Source of the DNA: Bauldia sp.
Lineage (GTDB): Bacteria > Pseudomonadota > Alphaproteobacteria > Rhizobiales > Kaistiaceae
Direction of reading: 5' to 3'
Length of the DNA: 5,258 nt
NCBI GenBank assembly: GCA_020442095.1
Contig: JAGRKY010000608.1
Location: 3,279 to 8,536, forward strand
Position numbers and translations under genes: made by a program. How positions within the stretch are numbered: the stretch's first letter is position 1; each line of letters begins with the position of its first letter. Shown in pieces: positions 1-5,258 of this stretch. A model generated the notes under the pieces. That model was given only the letters and a program-made list of their open reading frames with translations. It did no database searches and had not been told where the DNA came from.

Positions 1-502
<502 letters not shown>

Positions 503-564
503 TTAGACAGGGGCAATCCCAAGCAGCGCTGGCGTTTCGACCGGCGCATAGACGGTTTCTCACT

Positions 565-1245
565 ATGCTGATCATGTTCGATTGCGACGGAGTCCTCGTC
601 GATTCCGAGATCATCGCGGGCCGGGTCGACTCCGAGCATCTCGCCGAAATCGGCTTCACCATCTCGCCGGAGGATGTCATCCGCCGCTTCACCGGGCTGA
701 CCAGCGCGGGGATCGCCGAGATCATCGAGGCGGAGATCGGCAAGCCGCTGCCGCCGGAATTCCTCGAGGCGCAGGACGCCGAGCTGAACCGGCGGCTCGC
801 CGAGGAGGTCGAGGCCATCCCCGGCGCCCTGGCGCTTCTCGACGTGCTCGACGGACCGCGCTGCGTCTGCTCCAATTCGTCGACGGACCGTCTCCGCATC
901 ACCATGGAGCGGACGGGCCTGTGGGACAGGTTCGCGCCGAACATCTGGTCGGCGGTCGAAGTCGGGACCCGCGTGCCGAAGCCGGATCCGAACGTCTATC
1001 TCTACGGCATGGAACAGTTCCGCGCCGAGCCGCGCGAGACGGTCGTCATCGAGGATTCCGTCTTCGGCGTCACCGCGGCGCATTCGGCCGGCTGCCGGGT
1101 CGTCGGCTTCACCGGCGGCCAGCATGCCTGGCCGGGACTCGCGGACCTGTTGACCGCGGCCGGCGCCGAAACCGTGACGAACCGGCTTGCGGACATCCCC
1201 AAGATCGTCGAAGCATTCAAGGTATGGGACGGCATCGACAGCTAG
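565..1245 (+). CDS. HAD-superfamily (subfamily IA) phosphatase, YieH/phosphoglycolate phosphatase-like
   Basis: This is a 226-aa cytoplasmic haloacid dehalogenase-type hydrolase, with all four core motifs present. Motif I is FDCDGVLVDSE, with nucleophile Asp6 and acid/base Asp8. Motif II is the Ser of CSNSS (Ser103). Motif III is Lys139 in VPKPDP. Motif IV is the Glu163-Asp164 pair in VVIEDSVFG, which binds Mg2+. Residues about 16-85 form the helical C1 cap of beta-phosphoglucomutase/phosphoglycolate phosphatase-like members. Overall it most resembles E. coli YieH (6-phosphogluconate phosphatase), but the substrate cannot be told from sequence. I chose the ATG at 565 because it gives the short hydrophobic strand LIMF before motif I; the frame is open upstream to an ATG at 457, but that extension is Pro/Phe-rich and unlike the family. 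No strong ribosome binding site is visible. Its 3' end overlaps the M23 peptidase gene by 22 nt. Confidence 0.9.
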   Translation: MLIMFDCDGVLVDSEIIAGRVDSEHLAEIGFTISPEDVIRRFTGLTSAGIAEIIEAEIGKPLPPEFLEAQDAELNRRLAEEVEAIPGALALLDVLDGPRCVCSNSSTDRLRITMERTGLWDRFAPNIWSAVEVGTRVPKPDPNVYLYGMEQFRAEPRETVVIEDSVFGVTAAHSAGCRVVGFTGGQHAWPGLADLLTAAGAETVTNRLADIPKIVEAFKVWDGIDS

Positions 1246-2243
1246 GGGTCCTGTCATTCGTCGCGGTGCTCGCCGCGGCGGCGCCGGCCGGTGCGCTTGA
1301 ACTCGGCTTTCCCGTCGCCTGCCAGATCGGCGACGACTGCGCCATCCAGCATTATGTCGACCGCGATCCGGGTCCCGGGGCCAGCGACTATCGCTGCGGT
1401 CACCAGACCTATGACGGCCATAACGGGACCGACATCCGCGTCCAGACGCTGCGCGAGATGAGCGCCGGGGTGGATGTCCTCGCCGCGGCCGCCGGGACGG
1501 TATCGCGCGTGCGCGACGAGATGCCCGACGTCATTTACGACGAGAATGCTCCCGAGGGTGTGGCCGACCGGGAATGCGGCAACGGCGTCGTCATCGACCA
1601 TGGCGACGGCTGGGAAACCCAGTACTGCCACATGAAGCTCGGCAGCATCCGGGTCGCGCCGGGCGACACCGTCGATCAAGGCGCGGTGCTCGGCGAGGTC
1701 GGCCTCTCGGGCATGACCGAATTCCCGCATCTCCATTTCGGCGTTCGCAAGGGCGAGGCCAACCTCGACCCCTTCGCCACCAATGGCCCTGACGGTGGCG
1801 CCACCTGCGCCTTCGCCGGCGATGGCGACACCGGGCTCTGGGCGCCGGATATCGCCGCGCTCCTCGCCTATCGGCCGGCTTTCGTGCTCAATGCCGGCTT
1901 CGCCGAGGGCGTCGTCGAGATGGAGCAGGTCGAGACCGGCGAGCTGGAGGACGAGGCTCCGGGACCCGAATCCCCCGCCCTCGTCTTCTTCGGGCGGGCC
2001 ATCGGCCTCGAGGCGGGAGACGTCCAGAAGGTCCTTGTCACCGGGCCGGATGGCGGCGTCTTCGCCGAGAACGAGATCGATCCTCTCGACCGGCCGATGG
2101 CCCAATATTTCGCTTTTGCCGGGAGGAAGCGCCACGAGGCGCCCTGGCCGGCCGGCACCTATAGCGGCCGCTACTCGGTGATCCGCGACGGCAAGGAAAT
2201 CGCCTTCCGGGACGCCGAACTGGAAATCCCGGACGCCCGATGA
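1224..2243 (+). CDS. Exported M23 family zinc metallopeptidase (LytM/lysostaphin-type), probable peptidoglycan endopeptidase
   Basis: The product is 339 aa. Residues 1-24 form a signal peptide: basic start MGRHRQ, hydrophobic core LGVLSFVAVLAAAA, and cleavage site AGA before LEL. The catalytic domain follows. Zinc ligands are visible as His66 and Asp70 (HNGTD) and His171 in HLH (169-171), and His136 of QYCHM is the conserved catalytic histidine. GNGVVIDHGDGWETQY (119-134) and GLSGMTEFPHLHFGVR (160-175) are family hallmarks, so the enzyme should be active in the periplasm, cutting peptide cross-links of peptidoglycan. Cysteines at 33, 39, 58, 118, 135 and 195 could form disulfides. Residues about 220-339 form a C-terminal beta-rich domain of unknown role. 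I chose the ATG at 1224 because it alone supplies the basic n-region; it lies inside the HAD gene in another frame, with AAGG only one base upstream, suggesting translational coupling. The frame is open far upstream, but that part is shadow of the HAD gene. Confidence 0.92.
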   Translation: MGRHRQLGVLSFVAVLAAAAPAGALELGFPVACQIGDDCAIQHYVDRDPGPGASDYRCGHQTYDGHNGTDIRVQTLREMSAGVDVLAAAAGTVSRVRDEMPDVIYDENAPEGVADRECGNGVVIDHGDGWETQYCHMKLGSIRVAPGDTVDQGAVLGEVGLSGMTEFPHLHFGVRKGEANLDPFATNGPDGGATCAFAGDGDTGLWAPDIAALLAYRPAFVLNAGFAEGVVEMEQVETGELEDEAPGPESPALVFFGRAIGLEAGDVQKVLVTGPDGGVFAENEIDPLDRPMAQYFAFAGRKRHEAPWPAGTYSGRYSVIRDGKEIAFRDAELEIPDAR

Positions 2244-2254
2244 AGGCGTCCGGG
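2228..2254. terminator. Perfect 10-bp stem-loop at the convergent M23/RTX gene ends
   Basis: CCCGGACGCC (2228-2237) and GGCGTCCGGG (2245-2254) are exact inverted repeats separated by a 7-base loop that contains the TGA stop of the M23 gene. The M23 gene ends inside the hairpin, and the RTX gene ends 30 bases away on the other strand, so a symmetric structure could stop both transcripts. There is no long T-run on either side; the minus-strand flank has only three T's (GATTTCC). It is therefore not a textbook intrinsic terminator and could instead protect the 3' end of the RNA. Confidence 0.6.
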
Positions 2255-2283
2255 GCTTGCTGGCCCGAAGGTTCAGGCGACCC

Positions 2284-4830
2284 TCAGACGACGAGGAAAT
2301 CGCCGGCGTGCATGTCCGTTCCCTTGGCGACCTTCGCGAAGAGCACCGCGTCGTCGCCGCCCTTGCCATCCGCGTCGAACCAGACAGCGCCTTTGCTCTT
2401 CTGGTAGAGGATGTGATCGTCGGCGTCCTTGGCCTTCTTGCCGCGGGCGAATTCGGACTCCGACAACGGTCCGAGGGACAAGCCCGAGAAGATCGACTGG
2501 TCGAGGAGGACGAGGTCCTCGCCGTGGGTGAAGTCGATGATCTTGGTGAAGCTGAAGGTGCTGTTCGCCGCCGCGTGCTTGCCGTCACCGAGAGCGGTGT
2601 CGAACAGGAAGGCATCGGCGCCGTCGCCACCCTTGACCTTGTTCCTGCCCTGGCCACCGTCGATCAGATCGTTGCCGGTGCCACCGTCGATCCGGTCGTC
2701 GCCCTTGCCGCCACGGATATCGTCGTTGCCCGCAAGACCCGCAAGCCTGTCGTCACCACCCTTGCCACTGATGGTGTCGTCCGCGGATGTCGGCAGCGGC
2801 TGGCCGAAGACCGTGTCGCTGGCATTGACAATATTGTCCTCGCCATTCCCGTCGATCGTGACGCCGACATTCTTGAAGACAATGCTCGTTCCGCCGGCGC
2901 CATCGCTTTCGACGGAGAAGGCGGTGGCCTCGGGATCGACCAGCATCAGCTGGTAGCTGACGCCGTAGCTGGACACCGTCAGCAGCCCGGTGGCGGCGTC
3001 ATAGTCGGCGCTTGCGCCGGCGGCGAAGGCGAGGTCGGCAAGGTCGATCGAATCGCCGGCACCGAAATCGACGATCTCGTTGCCGAAAGACGCGGTCGCG
3101 TTGCTCAGGGCGACAGGGTTCAGCGCTTCCTCGCCGATGACCAGCATCTGGGCGCCGTCGCCGAAGGTGATGTCGCCGGAGCCGGCGGCGCTGGCCGCCG
3201 CGAGGACCAACGTCCCGCCGGCGAGCAGCGTGCCGCCGGCATAGGTGTTGGCCGCCTGGAGCGTCGTGCTGCCCCCGGCGATCTCGACCGCTCCGGTCCC
3301 GCTGATCGCCTGGCCGATGAGGGCGATGCCGCTGTTCTCGATGACGAAGAGGCCGTCGACCTCGACGTCGCCGCCGAGGGTGACGCCGTCGCCGACCGTC
3401 AGCGTCGCGCTGGCGGCGATGGCGATGCCGTTCGAATAGGTCTGCGTCGCCCTGAGCGTCCAGGAGCCACCTTCGACCATCAGGGTCTCGACATTCGCGA
3501 CGTCGAAGAGCTCGCCGGTCGTCGTGCCGCCGAGCGCGATGGTGTCCTCGTCGGCGCCGCCGTCGATCAGGCCGTTCACGATCGAGCCGGTGACGAGGTT
3601 GATCTGGTCGTCACCGGCGCCCATGTCGACCGCCGAGCCGCGCAGCGCGCTCATCGTGCCGCTGTTGGTCAGCGTGTCGGCGCCGCCGTCCATCATCACG
3701 CCGCCGATGATGATGCCGCTGTTGGTGATCACGTCGGCCCAGTCGCCGACCAGGTTGATCGCCTCGTTGCCGGCCGGCGAGAACGGGGCGACATCTTCGG
3801 GGTTGACCCCTTCGGGGTCGTGGCCGCCGCCTTCGATCGTCCCCTCGTTGTAGATCGTCGTGGCGGAGAGCGCCGCGCCGTTGGCACTGTCATCGACCTG
3901 AATGGCGCGGCCGTAGCCGTAGATCTCGCCGCCCGCGAAGTTGTTGATCGTGCCGCCGCCGGTGGCGATGCCCTCGGAGAGGTTCGGATCGCCGTCGTGG
4001 TAGCCCTCGTGGCCGAGGCCCATGATCGAGCCATAGTTGTCGAGCGCGAGCAGGCCGTCGGTATCGATGGCGTCGCCGTCGCTGTCGCCGGTCTCGGCCG
4101 AGCGGCCCTCCATGGTCCCGTAGTTGGTGATCACCACGGTGCCCGAGGTGTTGTCGATATTCACCGCCGAGCCGTCGTGGCCGATGATCGTGCCGCCGAC
4201 GTCGTTGAACACCGTCACCGCCTCGTCGCCGGTGATGCCGTGCTTGCCGCCCTCGATGATGCCTGTCGCGCCGTTATTGACGACACCGCCGGCATCGTCC
4301 TGGAAGTCGATGCCGTCGTTGTCCGATTCCGAGATGATATGGCCGTGGTTGTTGACGACCGCGCCGGAGCCGGGGCGCATGGCGTCGGCATCGGTGGCCC
4401 GGATCAGGCCGCCTTCGTAGTTGTTGATGACGATCGAAAGAGCCGCCTCGACATCGTTGAAGTCGAAGACCTGTCCACCGTCGGTGGATTCCATCGTGCC
4501 GTAGTTGTCGATCAGCACGGTGCCGCCGGTCAGCGTGTTGCCGATCTTGAAGGTGTCGTCGGCGGAGGTGATGATCCCGGTATTGGTCAGCCAGATAGCC
4601 TGGGCGCCGTTCAACGAGCCGTGGCTCTCGATGGCCCGGTCGCCGGTCGAGGCAATGTAGCCGTCGTTGGCGATCACGACGCCCGCAGGGGCGATCGCCG
4701 CGTCGCCGAGTTCCCAGGTGATCGCCACGTCGGACGTGACGATCGATCCGACCGCCGCGACCGCGAGCGTGTCATTGGCGGCGAGATCGAGCGGCGTGGT
4801 CGTGAAGGTATCGACGAGATTGGCGGTCAT
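2284..4830 (-). CDS. Large RTX calcium-binding protein with beta-helix and PATR segments, probable type I secreted adhesin
   Basis: The product is 848 aa, acidic, with no cysteine and no Sec signal peptide. Residues about 50-395 carry thirteen copies of a (V/I)xNxG(x)I rung, e.g. LTNTGIIT (81), VITNYGTMEG (233), IYNEGTIEGG (326) and VITNSGIIIGG (367), mostly 23-32 residues apart, as expected for a right-handed beta-helix with an Asn ladder. RTX-like GAGDD and GGADEDTI occur at 404-430. Residues about 505-545 match the autotransporter passenger repeat (PATR: GTGAVEIAGG...NTYAGGTLLAGGTLVL). Six tandem RTX nonapeptides fill 684-737 and should bind calcium. The C-terminus (738-848) has the IIDFTHGEDLVLLDQSIFSGL block, an ILYxxxxGAVWFDADG block and the end DFLVV, typical of uncleaved type I secretion signals in rhizobial RTX proteins. 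No protease or lipase motif is seen, so adhesin or matrix function is inference. The start is supported by GGGGAG (4835-4840). No ABC exporter or membrane-fusion gene lies in the window. Confidence 0.9.
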   Translation of the reverse strand: MTANLVDTFTTTPLDLAANDTLAVAAVGSIVTSDVAITWELGDAAIAPAGVVIANDGYIASTGDRAIESHGSLNGAQAIWLTNTGIITSADDTFKIGNTLTGGTVLIDNYGTMESTDGGQVFDFNDVEAALSIVINNYEGGLIRATDADAMRPGSGAVVNNHGHIISESDNDGIDFQDDAGGVVNNGATGIIEGGKHGITGDEAVTVFNDVGGTIIGHDGSAVNIDNTSGTVVITNYGTMEGRSAETGDSDGDAIDTDGLLALDNYGSIMGLGHEGYHDGDPNLSEGIATGGGTINNFAGGEIYGYGRAIQVDDSANGAALSATTIYNEGTIEGGGHDPEGVNPEDVAPFSPAGNEAINLVGDWADVITNSGIIIGGVMMDGGADTLTNSGTMSALRGSAVDMGAGDDQINLVTGSIVNGLIDGGADEDTIALGGTTTGELFDVANVETLMVEGGSWTLRATQTYSNGIAIAASATLTVGDGVTLGGDVEVDGLFVIENSGIALIGQAISGTGAVEIAGGSTTLQAANTYAGGTLLAGGTLVLAAASAAGSGDITFGDGAQMLVIGEEALNPVALSNATASFGNEIVDFGAGDSIDLADLAFAAGASADYDAATGLLTVSSYGVSYQLMLVDPEATAFSVESDGAGGTSIVFKNVGVTIDGNGEDNIVNASDTVFGQPLPTSADDTISGKGGDDRLAGLAGNDDIRGGKGDDRIDGGTGNDLIDGGQGRNKVKGGDGADAFLFDTALGDGKHAAANSTFSFTKIIDFTHGEDLVLLDQSIFSGLSLGPLSESEFARGKKAKDADDHILYQKSKGAVWFDADGKGGDDAVLFAKVAKGTDMHAGDFLVV
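2620..2781 (-). repeat. Six tandem RTX nonapeptide repeats (calcium-binding)
   Basis: These codons encode residues 684-737 of the RTX protein as six exact-length nonamers: DDTISGKGG, DDRLAGLAG, NDDIRGGKG, DDRIDGGTG, NDLIDGGQG and RNKVKGGDG. The consensus is GGxGxDxUx. The last copy departs from it, with Arg-Asn and Lys replacing acidic residues, so its calcium site may be weak. Such parallel beta-rolls fold after secretion when calcium is met outside the cell. Confidence 0.9.
3196..3318 (-). repeat. Autotransporter passenger-type (PATR-like) segment inside the RTX gene
   Basis: Residues about 505-545 read as a passenger-associated transport repeat: GTGAVEIAGGSTTLQAANTY followed by AGGTLLAGGTLVL. 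This motif is usual in type V autotransporter passengers upstream of a beta-barrel, but no barrel is present here. A second, weaker copy of the N-T-Y-x-x-G pattern (TQTYSNGIAIAASATLTVG) is at 462-480. Confidence 0.65.
3646..4680 (-). repeat. Beta-helix rung repeats (Asn-ladder region) of the RTX protein
   Basis: Residues about 51-395 hold thirteen degenerate rungs centred on (V/I)-x-N-x-G-x-I, with Asn-Gly turns at about residues 55, 83, 109, 137, 161, 186, 209, 236, 265, 297, 328, 370 and 389. Most are 23-32 residues apart, with one longer loop of about 42 residues (HDPEGVNPEDVAPFSPAGNE) before the twelfth. The repetition is at protein level; DNA copies are diverged, indicating an old duplication history rather than recent expansion. 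Confidence 0.75.
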
Positions 4831-4834
4831 TGCG

Positions 4835-4840
4835 CTCCCC
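4835..4840 (-). promoter_or_regulatory. Ribosome binding site of the RTX gene
   Basis: GGGGAG on the minus strand lies four bases upstream of the ATG at 4828-4830. It is a strong though slightly close Shine-Dalgarno site and fixes the start of the RTX protein. Confidence 0.7.
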
Positions 4841-4863
4841 AGCGTGGCGATGTGGTCGGGTGG

Positions 4864-4868
4864 AATCC
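4864..4868. promoter_or_regulatory. GANTC site (GAATC) upstream of the RTX gene
   Basis: This is the only GANTC match between the DUF3830 and RTX genes, 34 bases upstream of the RTX start codon. It could link RTX expression to CcrM methylation, but one site in 167 bases is not unusual, so the role is speculative. No clear -35/-10 pair was found nearby. Confidence 0.2.
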
Positions 4869-4908
4869 CGGATGGGAGCGACCGTTAGCGAGGGCGAATG
4901 ACATGGCA

Positions 4909-4940
4909 GTGACGCCGGTCCCGGTCCGGGCCGACGTCAC
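4909..4940. other. Long inverted repeat / hairpin between the DUF3830 and RTX genes
   Basis: GTGACG (4909-4914) and CGTCAC (4935-4940) are exact inverted repeats. Inside them GGTCC (4917-4921) pairs with GGGCC (4928-4932) with one G-U, leaving a 6-base loop. The result is an interrupted stem of about 11 pairs. It starts 58 bases after the DUF3830 stop and ends 79 bases before the RTX start. No T-run follows on the minus strand, so it may be a terminator aid for the DUF3830 transcript, an operator dyad, or leader RNA structure of the RTX gene. Confidence 0.45.
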
Positions 4941-4968
4941 CAGTTTCTGCGAAAGCGAGGTGGAGCGA

Positions 4969-4988
4969 CGCCGCCGCGGCCGGTGGCG
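4969..4988 (-). terminator. Short GC-rich hairpin just after the DUF3830 stop codon
   Basis: CGCC (4969-4972) pairs with GGCG (4985-4988), and CC pairs with GG inside across one mismatch and a 6-base loop. On the minus strand it begins nine bases after the TAG stop (4998-5000). No T-run follows, and in DNA this GC-rich such short dyads arise often, so this is a weak terminator candidate. Confidence 0.25.
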
Positions 4989-4997
4989 TTCGGGCGG

Positions 4998-5258
4998 CTA
5001 GGCCAGCTCGAAAAGGATGTCCTGGGCGCCCTGCCAGAGCGTCATCTTGCCGAGCGCCTGGAGGTTTTCCTTGCCCTTGACGATGGTCAGGAAGTGGTTG
5101 CCGGAAAGCTGCCCCGCCTTGCTGGCGAAGCAGACCGGGCCATAGGCGATGAGGAACTCGGTCTCGCTGACGCCGCCGGGGAAGAGGATGATCTCGCCGG
5201 GGGCCGGGTAGCTGGTGTTGTTCTCAAAGCCGAGGCCGAGGTCGAGGTCGCCGAGCGG
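4998..5258 (-). CDS. DUF3830 family protein, cyclophilin-like (C-terminal part, cut by right window edge)
   Basis: Reading leftward from the window edge, 86 codons are open and end at TAG (4998-5000). The segment ends GQLSGNHFLTIVKGKENLQALGKMTLWQGAQDILFELA. Upstream it contains FENNTSYPAPGEIILFPGG, followed by VSETEFLIAYGPVCFASKAG. The order Y-P-x-P-G-E/D-I, then P-G-G-x-S-E-T-E, then C-F-A-S-K-x-G-x-L-x-G-N-H-F, is what I recall for DUF3830, a small family of about 130-150 aa with a cyclophilin-like fold and no firmly assigned reaction. Members often lie beside amidohydrolase, hydantoinase or racemase genes, but those neighbours would be outside this window. The start and N-terminal half are missing. 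It points the same way as the RTX gene, but 167 bases with hairpins separate them, so a shared operon is unlikely. Family recognition is from memory. Confidence 0.8.
   Translation of the reverse strand, partial: PLGDLDLGLGFENNTSYPAPGEIILFPGGVSETEFLIAYGPVCFASKAGQLSGNHFLTIVKGKENLQALGKMTLWQGAQDILFELA

Noticed and set aside
582..1223. An in-frame upstream extension of the M23 peptidase covering most of the HAD gene.
   Set aside because: This part is Arg/Gly/His-rich translation of the HAD gene in a second frame. It has no domain, and the signal peptide begins only at the ATG at 1224.
1254..2657. A 467-codon minus-strand open frame opposite the M23 gene.
   Set aside because: It is antisense to the M23 gene and overlaps the RTX end in another frame. 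It has low-complexity Ser/Arg-rich and Ala/Gly/Asp-rich composition and no recognised motif.
2620..2781. Periodic 27-base units considered as a possible CRISPR or tandem DNA repeat.
   Set aside because: The period matches nine codons exactly and the units are RTX nonapeptides. Bases vary at third positions and there are no unique spacers.
4861..4880. A small dyad, TCCC-GGAT-GGGA, upstream of the RTX gene as a possible operator.
   Set aside because: Four-base arms with a four-base loop are expected by chance in DNA of this composition, and nothing else supports a binding site.
2257..5001. A 914-codon open frame on the plus strand lying antisense to the whole RTX gene.
   Set aside because: It is rich in Asp, Val, Ala, Arg and Gly, as expected from reading Gly/Asp/Asn/Ile codons of the RTX repeats backwards in GC-rich DNA. 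It has no recognisable domain and no ribosome binding site, while the opposite frame has clear beta-helix, RTX and secretion motifs. It is a shadow frame.

Overview
The window is GC-rich DNA from an alphaproteobacterium, most likely Hyphomicrobiales (Rhizobiales). The main clues are a CcrM-type GANTC adenine methyltransferase, a HAD/M23 gene pair of alphaproteobacterial type, and a cysteine-free RTX protein with the C-terminus typical of rhizobial type I secreted proteins. The taxonomic call is inference from gene content; no search was run.

Layout from left to right. (1) Positions 1-310, minus strand: N-terminal 103 residues of a CcrM-like methyltransferase, cut by the left edge, with the DPPYN catalytic motif visible. 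(2) 311-564: divergent intergenic region with a ribosome binding site for ccrM, GTTA/TTAA half-sites resembling CtrA boxes, one GANTC site, and a GC-rich hairpin followed by T6. (3) 565-1245, plus: HAD-IA phosphatase. (4) 1224-2243, plus: exported M23 metallopeptidase whose start lies inside the end of the HAD gene (22-nt overlap), so the two are probably co-transcribed. (5) A 10-bp perfect stem-loop spans the M23 stop codon and sits in the convergent junction. (6) 2284-4830, minus: an 848-residue protein made of an Asn/Gly beta-helix, an autotransporter-type PATR segment, six RTX nonapeptides and a type I secretion signal. (7) 4831-4997: intergenic, with a strong ribosome binding site, two hairpins and a GANTC site. 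(8) 4998-5258, minus: C-terminal 86 residues of a DUF3830 (cyclophilin-like) protein, cut by the right edge.

The genes do not form one pathway. ccrM is a cell-cycle methylation gene. The HAD/M23 pair is housekeeping-like (metabolite phosphatase plus envelope peptidoglycan hydrolase). The RTX protein is a probable surface or extracellular adhesin whose secretion apparatus is not in the window. The most unusual element is the architecture of that protein: a passenger typical of type V autotransporters joined to a type I RTX secretion module, with a sharp change in lysine content at the junction. I see no convincing evidence of a new defence, mobile or RNA system here.
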